Shown here: in pieces, positions 45,160-56,600 of the stretch
How the letters are laid out: every line of letters begins with the position of its first letter
Position numbering within the stretch: position 1 is the stretch's first letter
Assembly (NCBI GenBank): GCA_021927905.1
Contig: BLLK01000045.1
Coordinates: forward strand, 2,480,001-2,544,000
DNA length: 64,000 nt
Origin: Chaetoceros tenuissimus
Lineage: Eukaryota > Bacillariophyta > Thalassiosirophyceae > Chaetocerotales > Chaetocerotaceae
Direction of reading: 5' to 3'
The notes under the pieces: model-generated
Database searches by the model: none
Told to the model about the DNA's origin: nothing
Seen by the model: the letters and a program-made list of their open reading frames with translations, nothing else
Position numbers and translations under genes: made by a program

Positions 45160-47651
45160 TTAGTATCTACCCCGGCCTCTCCCTCGTCCACCACCTCTTC
45201 CGCCTCCTCGTCCAAAACTATAAAATAATTCAAATATTAATTAAGGATAGAATCCAACTTTTATTTAAATGTATGGAAGGAATTATGGAAACTTACCCTC
45301 TTCCTCCATCAAATCTACCACGGCCTCTTCCTCCATCCCAGCCTCCTCGACCCCTACCGCCACGACTGAAGTGACCACCTCCTCTTCCAAAATCTTCTCT
45401 TCCTCCTCCTCTCTGCCATCTTCCCGGAAAACCTCGTCCACCATCATCGATTTCGCTATGTGGTCTCTTCATACCCATGCGACCACCGTCATATCCCTGT
45501 GATAAAAGATGGAGTCCATGTAAGTTCACAATTGTTCAAAAGGAGTCTTAGGAGTATTAAATGTGTTATATTCACTTAGTATTGTGAGGTGTCAATATTT
45601 TATTCGTGCTCATTAGATGAATGTTTGTTTCCCTTGAAAACATTATTTCTGTTTCATCGAATTGGCATATTGACTTCGCTCACCAACATACATTCAAAGT
45701 GCATAATGAAACGAGAAAACGAAAGGAAATGAGACTTACCTGTCCTCTATAGTCTCCTCTTCCCATGTGGGCATGGTCATGGGAATTATGGAATCTACCT
45801 CTTCCACCTCGATGGAAATCATCTCTCCCTCCCCATCTGTCACTGCCCTGACTGTGATTACTCCTATTGTATTGCCCTCCTTGATTCCAATTCTGAGAAT
45901 TTTGTTCGGCAGAGTTATTACTCCCAGCTGGTCCCATTTGGTAACCCTTTGGTGGTGCTCTTTTCTTTATTAGTTCTTCTCGGGTAGGGGTTGCATTTCT
46001 TCTCTCTTCTTTCACTGGATTCGTGGCTTTGTTTTCAGCTTCGGAATTTGTTTTTGATGGTTCATTAGATGAATTATCATTAGTCTGTGACTGAACATTA
46101 GTCGTTAGATTTGGACTATCATTTTTGCTTTCTTCATGACTGACTGATGACTTTGTCTCATCTTGAATCTTTGGCTCTTCTTTGCTTTCCTCGTTCTTTG
46201 TTGAACTAATCTCAACATGCTTAGACTCTTGAGTCTCCGCAGCTTTTTCTTCGTTGTCATCTTCGATTTCATCTTCCTCGACTGCAAAAACATCACCGCC
46301 AAAATCGTCACCAAAGTCGTCATCGGATTGCTTCTTCGTCTTTGCATTTGACATTCCTTTGCGTAGCATAACCCCACTATCTAAACCATCACCCTCAAAT
46401 TCATTGACTTTGCTTGCTGCATCTTCTGCGGCCTGTTTCTCGCGTTCTTCTTCTTCGTCAGCCTCTTGTTGCTGAATAATTTCGTCCATCTTTTCCATTA
46501 CACCCTTTACAAACATGTCTGCTGCTTTGCGCAACCCAACATTTGCAATGAGGTCATCTGGTGAAACTCCCTCCTGTCCAGTCAGGGGGCACTTGAATCC
46601 ACTTTTCGCAAGCCCATCCTTTAATGAGAGAGTTTTAAAGTCAGTAATTACTTAATGCGCTAACACTATTTGCACATGTTTTACTCACCCTCATACATAT
46701 TTCGCAAGTCGTTCTTCCTTCAGTATCCCAAGGTATAAGCATGGCATTCTTCACGACTTGAGCACATATACCACATTGTAGATGCTCAGGAATCTCTGTA
46801 GCTGTTAGTTTTAATGCATAGTCTAAATCGCGTCGTTTATTTCCACCGTCCATCCCAGACTGTCCTCCTCCACGATTGACCAAAGCTTCGAAACCAATCC
46901 TGTTAGGCTGGAGTTGGATTCCATCATCTTCATTCTCAGCAGCCTGAGCAGGAGGTGGAATATTCAAGAAAGTTCTTGGAATACCAGCAGTTCTTCTCCT
47001 GCCTGGTTGTGCCTGTTGTGCTTCTCTCATCTCTTGTGCTCTCAACTCCGGATCAGCATTTGGTCTCTGCTGAAAATTATTTTGCGTAGGTGGTCTGAAA
47101 GAAGCAGCTGCTTGTGGAGGAGCTCCTGCCGAACTACCAAAGTTTGTTGGTTTACTTGAACGACTTTGGTATGAAGTACTAGCAAGATCAGTCACCGCTT
47201 TGAGTGCAGCAAGCTCCTTTTCTTCATTAGATTGACTATTCTGAGCATTTGAATCCACGAACTCATCGTCATCTCGTGCACTCTCAATAGTATAAAATCC
47301 ATTACTAGCAGCGGCAGTGTTCCCATAGCTCGATGTTACACTACTATTCATACCTGCATCAGCTCTAGCAATTCTATTTAAGAGACCTTGTCCTCTTGCA
47401 GCTGGTAGACGCTGAACAATAATTCTCGTTCCTCTAGGCAAGAGCATAGTCTCATCAGTGTATTCTTCTTCTGTCATCGCATTTTTTACGCTTAGGTCAA
47501 ACTCTATCTGCATACCACCACCAGTGGATCTATCAAGCTTGTTGTCTTTAACGATAGCGCGTTTCACATCGAAAAGGCGAGCAGAAGATCCAGGCATAGA
47601 GATGGACTGGAAATTGGTACTCGCCTTAAATTTGTACATAATCGTTGACAT
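45160..47651 (-). CDS. MPE1/RBBP6-like pre-mRNA 3'-end processing protein
   Basis: Exons 46689..47651, 45740..46618, 45297..45496 and 45160..45217 join in frame to 699 residues. The N-terminal DWNN ubiquitin-like domain (residues 1-80: MYKFKASTNFQSI, EEYTDETMLLPRGTRIIVQR) identifies the family. A RING/U-box-like domain at about 295-350 has CGICAQVVKNAMLIPW, CEICMR, FKCPLTGQ and SPDDLIANVGLRKAA. The CCHC zinc knuckle found in Mpe1/RBBP6 is not visible. The C-terminus carries acidic and Ser/Asn-rich stretches and an RGG-rich RNA-binding tail. It acts with the cleavage/polyadenylation factor in the nucleus and may also be a ubiquitin ligase. Confidence 0.88.
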
Positions 47652-48153
47652 GATGAATGATTTTGTCCTTTTTCTGTCAACTAGATTTCACGCCAAGTTC
47701 AGAGCGCAGGTTCCTCCCTCTCTAAATTCTATGGTAGATGAATGGGTGGAGATACTCTTTGTTGTATGTTGCTTGCCCCGAAGAGAATGGACTTTGAATA
47801 CACAGAAGATCCAAGTAGTTCGGATAGTGCTAGCTAGTAATTACCCTGATAAGAAGTTGTCAAAAGAAGCACAAGTATGTGTTATGGAGAAAAGGAAAAG
47901 CGTTAGAAAAGGGAAGAGGAAAAACATTTGAAGTCTTGACCCAAAATGACACTCGGCATGAAGTTGTCATGAATTTCTTCTTGACTTCCCCCTCGTTATT
48001 ACAGCCAATGATGAGTTGTTGAAATTTTGCATTGTAAAGGTAGATCTAGGTTAGTGTCACAAAGCAATTTTTATTGCCAAAATTCATATGTTCACGCGAC
48101 TGCTCCTCTACCAACTATTTTACAAGCATACGCACATCCCAATGTTCAAGTCG
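47652..48153. other. Intergenic region
   Basis: 502 bp between the MPE1 start and the TerC copy 1 stop. A plus-strand frame at 47458-47931 is antisense to MPE1 and not convincing. Nothing else was seen. Confidence 0.35.
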
Positions 48154-49223
48154 TTATTGCTGCATTTTGTTTTTCAGTTTGCGGTTCTTGGACCAAAAGG
48201 ATAGAATTACTCCTATACCTATTATGGAGACCACTACAATCAGAGATATTTGAATTGATATTCTATGATTCAAATAGTCACATACAAATTTCAGCCCTAT
48301 AAACCCAACCACTAATGCTACTGCTGGTTCCAAGTATTCTAAATCTGATGCTGCCTTCGACAGTATTATATACATACTTCTTAGCCCAACGATTGCAAAA
48401 ATGTTGGAGGAATAAACAACAAGAGGATTCTACTCAATGGTGAAATTTGGCATTTTGTGATCAGATATGTTCATACGAGTTGTCACTTCAAAAATAATTG
48501 AACGGGGTGACTTACATTAGTGACCCCAAACACAGCTGGAACACTATCGACAGCAAAGATTACATCGCTGAATTCGATTGATATCATGCAGATTAAAAGA
48601 GGAGTTGCCTTCCTTTTTCCATCTAGAAACACGAAGAATTTATCACCATCAAATTTATCAGTCACGTGGAACAATTGTTTGCTCAATCGCACAACTTGAT
48701 TTTTACTCATATCTTCTTTATCAACGTTTGCTTCAACGTAGCCACCCAATGTGTTGTATAATTTACTTAGCAATACTGACGCAGATGAATATATAAGAAT
48801 CCCAGCAAATATCAATTGTACTGCTTGAAAATGATGCAATGCAACACTTCCTAATCCAATCATTACTGCTCTCATAATCATCGCTCCAATAATACCATAT
48901 TTTAATACTCGATCCTGATTTTCTAGTGGTACTTTGAAGTAATCAAATAAGAGAAGAAACACAAGTACGTTATCTACGGATAGACTCTGTTCCAAAAGCC
49001 AACCTGCAAAAAATTCTTGAGATACTTCGGGACTAACAGAAAAATACAAACATAAGCCAAATACTACAGACGCCAATATACATATAAAGGTACGTTTCAC
49101 AGCAAGCTTGTACATTCCAATTGTTGACTTCCCGTCTGTTTTTCCTTTTGATTGCATGCTAGTATCTTTTTCTGAAGTATTCTGTTCAAGCAGAGACTGC
49201 TTTTCAACATCGGCCAAAGTCAT
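48154..49223 (-). CDS. TerC-family membrane protein, copy 1
   Basis: Exons 48516..49223 and 48154..48429 give 327 residues from ATG 49223. Seven or eight membrane segments carry the TerC acidic signatures FAGWLLEQSLSVDNV and IEFSDVIFAVDSVPAVF, which coordinate divalent cations in this transporter family (Alx/TerC, plant PDM149/TERC). The N-terminus is hydrophilic (MTLADVEKQSLLEQN) with no signal peptide, unlike its neighbour. The second exon is exactly the same length (276 nt) as in copy 2 and the intron position is identical, showing tandem duplication. In chloroplasts TerC helps thylakoid protein insertion or Mn/Ca handling. This copy probably works in another membrane. Confidence 0.9.
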
Positions 49224-49691
49224 TATGGAAACTATCAAAAATCAATGAAAATACACTGCAGAAAGGAGAGAAACTTGAAACTGTGATCTTGTCTCAATGA
49301 TACATTGGAGTTATGTTGGCAAATTTCTAGTTGTAGAGCATACCAGCATACTCTTGACCCTCTCTTGACAACTGACAAATATTACAACATCAATATTTTC
49401 AACATGACGGAGAAACTAGAGTGGAAATGTCTAGAATGACCTTGAAAATCATTAGTCGCATAATGACATGTTTTAAACATGTTTTCGCATCTGATAATGA
49501 GTAAGTACTTCCTCGTAATAAATATTTACCAATATCAAATAAAAATAAGATCATGCTTATCTCGTGAAGAACGATTACAATATGAAAAATATGCTACAAC
49601 CAGAAGAATATGATGGTTTCATTTTCATAAATGTAAATGAGTACGTATTCTCAGTTTGTAGTAAGTAGCTTGAATTTTATAAAATTGTTTC
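49224..49691. other. Intergenic region between TerC copies
   Basis: 468 bp. No gene was recognised. Confidence 0.4.
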
Positions 49692-50944
49692 TTAGGCATT
49701 CTGTTCTTCTGTTACTTTGCGATCCTTCGTCCAAAGGGAAAGGCCTACCCCACCACTCAGCATTGTAGCAACAACTGCAAGAGATAATTGAGTTGAAATT
49801 TGAAAATCGAAATATTCTCCCACAAGCTTGACCCCTACAAAACCTAGTACTACTGCAACAGCTGGCTCCAAGTATTCTAAATCCGACGCCGCTTTTGAAA
49901 GAATTGTATATAGACTTCGGAGTCCCATAATAGCAAACATATTTGATGTGAATACCACTAATGGATTCTAATGATGCATGAATATCGGTTAGAGTGCGAA
50001 AAAAAATGCATTGAAAAGATTGCAAAAGTATTTGGAAAACTTACATCTGTAACCCCGAATACAGCTGGAATACTATCAACTGCAAATACAACATCACTAA
50101 GCTCAACAGCTACCATGCAAATGAACAACGGTGTTGCTTTCTTAACACCATCTATGATAGTGAAAAATCTATCACCATCAAATTTATCACTGGCATCAAA
50201 TAAGCTTTTGCTGATCTGAACCAATTGATTTTTGCTCATATCTTCTTCTTCGCCTTCCTCCTCATCGTCACCTCCTAGTAATACTGTTGCAGAAGAATAT
50301 ATCAAAATACCTGCAAAAACCAACAGCACTGCATGAAATTCTTGTAAAGCCACACTTCCTAATCCAATCATGGTGGCTCTCATTACAATAGCACCATAGA
50401 TTCCAAAGTTTAACACACGGTCCTGGTTTGCAAGTGGTACTTTGAAGTAATCAAATAATAGAAGGAAAACAAGAACGTTATCAATTGATAAACTCTGCTC
50501 TAATAACCAACCTGCAAAGAATTCTTGAGAAATCTCAGGACTCACTGCAAAGTTCAAGCCTATACCAAAAACAACAGATGCTAAAATCCACAGTGAAGTT
50601 CTTTTGATTGCTTGCTCGTAAATTTCTTTTGAAGATTCTCCTTCTTCAATCACAATTGTAGGAATACCTGGGTCAGTGGTCGACTTGACACTAGTGTTAT
50701 TTTCATCGGTAGACATGAGTCTGAGTGATGAGTTTCTTAGTCGGAAAGATGATGTCATTGATGATTGTATAAGATGGTTCCGTGTTGATGAAGAATCAAA
50801 TCTAGTAGGGTTGATCATAGTCTGTCTTGAATTGGAGATTGAAAACGCTTGTACTGATGACATTTGTATGAATGACAATAGAAGCAAAGCAAAGTTTCCA
50901 ACTCTGAGTTTCCTCCGCGGTTGATATTTCATTGATATTTCCAT
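49692..50944 (-). CDS. TerC-family membrane protein, copy 2, plastid-targeted
   Basis: Exons 50045..50944 and 49692..49967 give 391 residues. The N-terminus has a basic lead (KYQPRRKLR), a hydrophobic signal core (FALLLLSFIQMSSVQAFS) and a Ser/Arg/Asn-rich transit-like stretch, a bipartite plastid signal with AF at the cleavage site. The membrane domain has FAGWLLEQSLSIDNV and VELSDVVFAVDSIPAVF, as in copy 1. It is inferred to sit in the thylakoid or inner envelope, like plant TERC. A short acidic loop (GGDDEEEGEEED) replaces the KLYNTLGGYVEANVDKED loop of copy 1. Confidence 0.9.
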
Positions 50945-51787
50945 ATTTCGCTATTCTATTTATATTTTGTGGTTGCTATTCAGGTCTGAGATTCTTCTAC
51001 GAGTATGTAATGATGAATCCAATGTACGAGTATGTGCAGCTTGGGCTTAATTAGATTATTGAATCTGTGAATATGGAATCTTGTTCCTAGACTTTGTACT
51101 ACTTGAAAGCGAGCTTAAAAAATTGTCTAGCACAAGTAGAAATAAAAATGCACTAGCAAGGAAAACAGTGTTTAATTGGATGGATTCAAGAAAGCGTCAG
51201 TGCTGCTTTCGCAACTCGGTAATAGCACTGCTACTAGCTAGCATCAGGTTCAATCTGGCACAACGTCACACAACAAACAAAAAGTAGGTGGCCCCAGAGT
51301 GGAAGCAAGAAAGGAGAAGGAAGAAACAACTGATGGCTGCAATACGAGCTCTTTTAAATGGCAAGATAGATTGCTAACTGGTTTATCCATGTTTTCTAGA
51401 TAAAACTTGACCCTTTTAATCAAGGCAGTTGCGTACGTACTTATGTTACCAGTCTGTCAAGTCTAACCAGATGAGCATAGCAAGAAGAAGAATCAAGTGA
51501 AAGTGCTCTTTTTATAAAAAGGCATCACTGAGAGAGGTTTGATTTCCCTGCTACGTTCACAAATTCAATAGAAACTCCAGTACCCAGGCGGTAAAAGACA
51601 ACTTTCGATCTACTCAGGAATCTTCAACTGAAAAGCGCGGATCCTTTCATATATCAAAGCTCTACAAAGCGAAAGAAGACTTATTTTCGTACACATCCAA
51701 AATCGTCGTGACACCTTCATTGAGAAGCTAGAGAAGCTCCCATCCATTCACACAACACAATCACATTTGAGTAATTCATAAATAATC
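50945..51787. other. Divergent intergenic region
   Basis: 843 bp between TerC copy 2 and AMPK beta. It contains a possible hairpin (agtgct/agcact around 51198-51227) and the GTACGTACTTATGTTA element at 51433-51448. A long 5' leader for AMPK beta is likely. No gene was recognised. Confidence 0.4.
51433..51448 (+). promoter_or_regulatory. GTACGTACTTATGTTA element
   Basis: Identical to 22065-22080. It lies about 340 bp before the AMPK beta start. Confidence 0.3.
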
Positions 51788-52870
51788 ATGGGAAATCAAC
51801 CTTCAGCTGATGGATCAGGTCCAGGCATTGACCCAACAAGACCTATGCACCCCCATTCAGGACAGCCACAGAGTTCGAGATCTGGTCAAAGGCCGCCACA
51901 CATGGCAGGGCATCCACAATACAATTCTTCTGCATATGGAGCTACTCAACCGGGGCAAAGACCAGGAGGTATGCAGCAATCATCTTCTGATGCTTCCATG
52001 GACTCACATTCAAATCAAAATTACCAATCACAGTCTAAACCTTCGGGTGGTGGAGGTTCATACTCTAACCAAGGAAACAACATGACACCTTCACCTACAC
52101 ATCAAATTGCATCGGTACATGATCCTATTGTACAAGCTAATATTGCTCAGCTTTCTGCTGTTGAAGATGACGTTGTTCCTACTGTGTTCCGCTGGGAACA
52201 TGGAGGTAGAGACGTCTACATTACAGGAACCTTCAATGACTGGACTCGGCAAATACCCATGCATCGGTCAGGTAATGACTTCACCTACATTCATAATCTC
52301 AAGAGAGGAAAGCATGCCTTCAAATTTATCGTGGATGATGAATGGCGTTATGCTCCAGATCAACCAACTGTTGCTGATATTGATGGAAGAATCAATAACT
52401 TTATTGACGTGACAGATTTCAAACCTTACACAGGTGATAAATCCTTTGAGACTGAAAAAACTGCAGCATATTACGCTCACAATGGAAGTGCTGGGGGCAA
52501 AGTGACCCATGGGCATATGAATGATAATGCTATGAATGATGATGATATGGGTGGGACCATGACTTCGGCGGATGCACAGGGTGGTCTACAAGATCCAGAT
52601 GGGGAAACCTTCACTCACACCATGCCAGATTTAGATGAGTATACCAAGGATCCTCCTCCTCTTCCTCCTCATTTGAGACACATTATCTTGAATAAACCGC
52701 CACAATTACAAGATACTGCGGCTCTTCCTGTTCCTCAACATGTGGCATTGAACCATTTATATTGTACAGCTATTCGAGATAATATGATGGTGCTTGGAAT
52801 CACTCAAAGATACCAAACAAAATTTGTTACTACCGTCTACTATTCCCCAGAACTAAGTAGACCGATCTAG
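51788..52870 (+). CDS. AMPK/SNF1 kinase beta subunit
   Basis: 360 residues, single exon. It starts MGNQPS, an N-myristoylation signal. The first 115 residues are Gly/Pro/Ser/Gln-rich. The CBM48 glycogen-binding module is at about 130-215 (DVYITGTFNDWTRQIPM, KHAFKFIVDDEWRYAPD), with the two sugar-stacking tryptophans kept. The C-terminal ASC domain (about 285-360) has PPPLPPHLRHIILN, HVALNHLYC and VTTVYYSP, which bind the alpha and gamma subunits. It scaffolds the energy-sensing kinase. The gene symbol is left empty because the diatom naming is unsettled; the human counterparts are PRKAB1/2. Confidence 0.94.
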   Translation: MGNQPSADGSGPGIDPTRPMHPHSGQPQSSRSGQRPPHMAGHPQYNSSAYGATQPGQRPGGMQQSSSDASMDSHSNQNYQSQSKPSGGGGSYSNQGNNMTPSPTHQIASVHDPIVQANIAQLSAVEDDVVPTVFRWEHGGRDVYITGTFNDWTRQIPMHRSGNDFTYIHNLKRGKHAFKFIVDDEWRYAPDQPTVADIDGRINNFIDVTDFKPYTGDKSFETEKTAAYYAHNGSAGGKVTHGHMNDNAMNDDDMGGTMTSADAQGGLQDPDGETFTHTMPDLDEYTKDPPPLPPHLRHIILNKPPQLQDTAALPVPQHVALNHLYCTAIRDNMMVLGITQRYQTKFVTTVYYSPELSRPI

Positions 52871-53031
52871 CTAGACAACTAGTAGAAGCACTGTACAAGT
52901 CTTTCTACAATCCTATTTTAAAATTACTATACATCTATCAGATTTTTCATTGTTGTGTAGTCCATCTCGGAGCGACAAGTTAGTTATATATATATATGGT
53001 TTGAAAATTTTCTTGATCTTTCGAAGGTATA

Positions 53032-53585
53032 TTACTCGTATGTGCTCTGTAGCTCAAATTCTATAGAGCTAATTGCCTCAATGTTCTCCTCTACATACAA
53101 CATGTACGCTTCGTACTTTTCATTGGTCGTAATTCCCTCCTTCTTTAAACTCTTCATCATGTGTCGCACCGATGATTCATGCCGGTATGATATTAACTTG
53201 TGACATTCTGCTAATGACCAATTATGTTTAATACCATAGAGTATGATGTCCATCTCATGGCGACTTAGACAGAATTTGCTATGGTCATTTGGCTCTGATA
53301 TTTGGCCAAATATCCTCTCATCACACAGGAAATCCGAAATGGATGACGTGATTCTTCCATCTTCAAAATTTCCACAATACTATCTATGTCATTACTACAA
53401 CCATCCAATAAATTGAGACATTTTCTCTGAATACTAGAAAATATTTTTACGGAAGTGATAGGGTTGGATGGGACTGGGGGCATATCACCGACGTCACAGC
53501 TGAATTCCAAGGCAAGATCATTATCAAAACACTGATTTTGCCTTCTGTATAATCTTCGAATAATTTTGCAACCATTTGCTTTCAT
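53032..53585 (-). pseudogene. Duplicated USP48 C-terminal fragment
   Basis: Downstream partial copy of the last third of the neighbouring USP48-like gene. The segment about 53088..53280 is roughly 96% identical to 54060..54260 and encodes MDIILYGIKHNWSLAECHKL. Farther from that block, 53290..53585 is only weakly similar (MPPVPSNPITS versus KPPIPSDPIPS). A one-base frame difference separates the two parts near 53260, so no single frame spans the fragment. It has no catalytic domain. It is most simply read as a decaying tandem duplicate, though an unseen intron cannot be excluded. Confidence 0.65.
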
Positions 53586-53642
53586 ATTGGGTCTGTGGAA
53601 ACGTTCCTCATCGTCTTGGCTATTTACATCTTCCTGGGGTCT

Positions 53643-56600
53643 CTAATTGAAAGTGCTGTCAGTATGGGTAACTACTCTCTTACTACCGTTACCCATTGCT
53701 TCTTCTGGAACTTTATTTTTCTTGCTCTTAGTCTGACTGCCCTCCTCTTTTTCCAATGTCTTCTTCGTATATCCATTTAAAGACTGGGTTTTCGCTCTTT
53801 TTGTCTTGCTATTAGAAGTATATGGTTCTTTCCGCTTTGTACCATTGGCACTCATATCTTCATTCTTCAATGTAATTGGGGCGCCGTTTTCAACAAGAAT
53901 GACTTCGGACGAAATCTCGGACTCGATCGGCTCATTTGTAGCTACACCGACGTCAACAATAATAGATTCATGATTTTTACTACTTTCATGCTTAGCTTTT
54001 TTGGCACGATTACAATCTTCCTTCACAGAATCCGTGGGTAGTGATAACGCATTATCTAACACCTTCAGATACTCATCTACATACAACATGTACGCTTCGT
54101 ACTTTTCATTGGTCGTAATTCCCTCCTTCTTCAAACTCTTCATCATGTGTCGCACCGATGATTCATGCCGGTATGGCATTAACTTGTGACATTCTGCTGA
54201 TGGCCAATTATGTTTAATACCATAGAGTATGACGTCCATCTCATGGCGACTTAGATAGAGTTCGCTTTCATAATTTAGGCCTTGATTCCCCCAAAAGCGC
54301 TGATCAAGCCCGAAGTTGCGAAATAAATGCCAGATTTTTGGCTCGCAGGTGAGTGCAGCAGCTACCACTTTACAATCTTCACCTTCACAAGCGTTTGACA
54401 CAATTATTTGGATATCGGCAAGTGTGTGTTCGGAAGGGATAGGATCCGATGGTATGGGAGGTTTCTTACCCTTGAAGTCAAAGGAAGCCCTCGAAGATTC
54501 ATACACATAGGAAAATATTTGGATGTAGAAGCATTTCAAATTTACTTCTTTTTGATTTCCCCCGCATCCAGGTCCTCTTGTATCATTACTGACATCTCCA
54601 TCTTCACATAAAGGGATGTTGGGTAGTGAAGAGAGGTCATCTTTCTGTGGTACAACTCGAGACTTAGATTGAATTCCCTCCTTAACATCTGTTTGCGATG
54701 ATTTCTGAACTTCCTCAACTTCGGGATCTACAATGATTACTTCATCACTATCTACACAAGAGTCTGAGTCATTCACTAAAGGATGAAACGCAGATTGAAG
54801 GAATGTGCCTTGAAATCCCCGTTCTTGTCGTCTTCGACTTTTGGATTTCTTTGCATTGGTAAGTACACTTGAAGATACTGGGGAATCACAGGCAGTTGCG
54901 ATCTGTAGGAGATGTGCTATGTATTCTGCTTCATCTGTGTCTTCATCATCAATGTCGACAATATTAGACTTCGCTAAAAGTCGCACATATAGTTTCTCCT
55001 GATTAGAAATAGAAAGTGTTTCACAATTGTTCAGGATATCAGGAATTTCACGGTCGTTCATGTCATCAGATAAATGAAATGTCACAATCTCCTGCGTTTC
55101 TGATTTGTATTGAAAAATGTCTAAATCTTGTGTTGTCAAGCATTTGTTGTTACTCTTTTCAGCAATCAGGAGTCTCAGTTGTGCAAGATTGATATCACGA
55201 CCGCAAGAAATTTCAAATAGCCTTCCATTCACACCAGTTCTGGACCTTGTGGATCGTCGGAAGGGAGAAGTTATAGTGCTTGAACCCTCAAGTTCGTTAT
55301 CAAATTGTTTTAACAATGATCTTTTTGAAGAATCATCGTCCGAGGAACCATCAAATTCATACACCATGATCCTCATAGATTCTGTGTCGTGTACTGAGGT
55401 ATTTCCAACGACATCTTCTTTATCGTCTCTTTCTTCGTTCGATGTCAAATCCTCTGCACATTGCATTTCTCTCTCAAAGTAAAGTCGATATTCAGAAATA
55501 CAACTTGCTTCATTACATACATTGTGTACTAAATGAAGATTTTGGGGTGCACTTTTCGTAAAGTCCGCACTATCATATTTTGAAGTAGCACGAGGATGAC
55601 TTTGCTGAAAGACTCTAAAACGCTCAAGTTCAATTTCTGTCGCCCTGAAAATGATGTCCTCTAGTCTTGTCATGGATGTACAATATTCTTTATGAACATC
55701 TCTAGGCAGTTGAGTGAGAGGCAAATCGAGAAGAGTTTTGGGATCGATTTCAGTTCCTGTGCTTGGTAATATATCCGCGAATGCCTTGATAGAAGCAATT
55801 GGCTTTTTATGTACTTTGCAGGTCAACTGAAAAGGGCATATGGAGGTGGTTTCAGTCCCTGGCCTACAAAATATTTCAAGTACTTCTAACTTCAATGTTT
55901 CTTTTGAGCTTTGTCTCTTCTTTCTTTTCTTTTTAAAATGCTTCACGGCCTTTCCCCAAGCTTCAATGTCATGACTGTGGACAAAAACATATTCTTCAGA
56001 GGTGTTTGATTTGTACGACATAGATGAGATCTTGTTCAAAATTGACGTTCCATGTTCAGCCCAAATAGATATACGATCTAGAGCATTTTCTATTTCTTGC
56101 TTTTGATGGTTACAGTCTTGACAGGAAAGTAGGTTCCCATTTTCATCTTTAGATACAGGAATACTAACGGCTTCAGGGAGCAGTGAAGAAATGCAGCACC
56201 ATGTCTTTGAGGAAACAAAACGGATAGTCCTTTTGTTGTTTATCTTTTCACAGTGACCGTGGTCACCTTCCGTTCAACAATAATGTGAGGACAATTTATG
56301 AGTAATAAGTAGGTGGAGATCAAATATACTTACAAATAATTTTGCTATTCACCTTTTCATCGATTTCTTCTGTCTTTCCTTGTTGTTCATAGCTGATGTT
56401 GACTGGTGACAATAGCTCTGGACTTAAACTGTGGATACCTTTTATTGGTATGAATGGTATTTCGTCTTTGTTACACCCGTTTACTTGCAATGAAGTTTTC
56501 AGTACTTTCAAAGCAAACTTTCGTAGTGCACTTGCTGATGACCTCGATATTGCGAAGATCTGATCATTATTGAAATGAGAAAAAGCATAATTTCCAAGCT

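Noticed and set aside
51230-51262. GGTTCAATC flanked by a 4-bp stem
   Set aside because: Remaining tRNA arms cannot be formed upstream.
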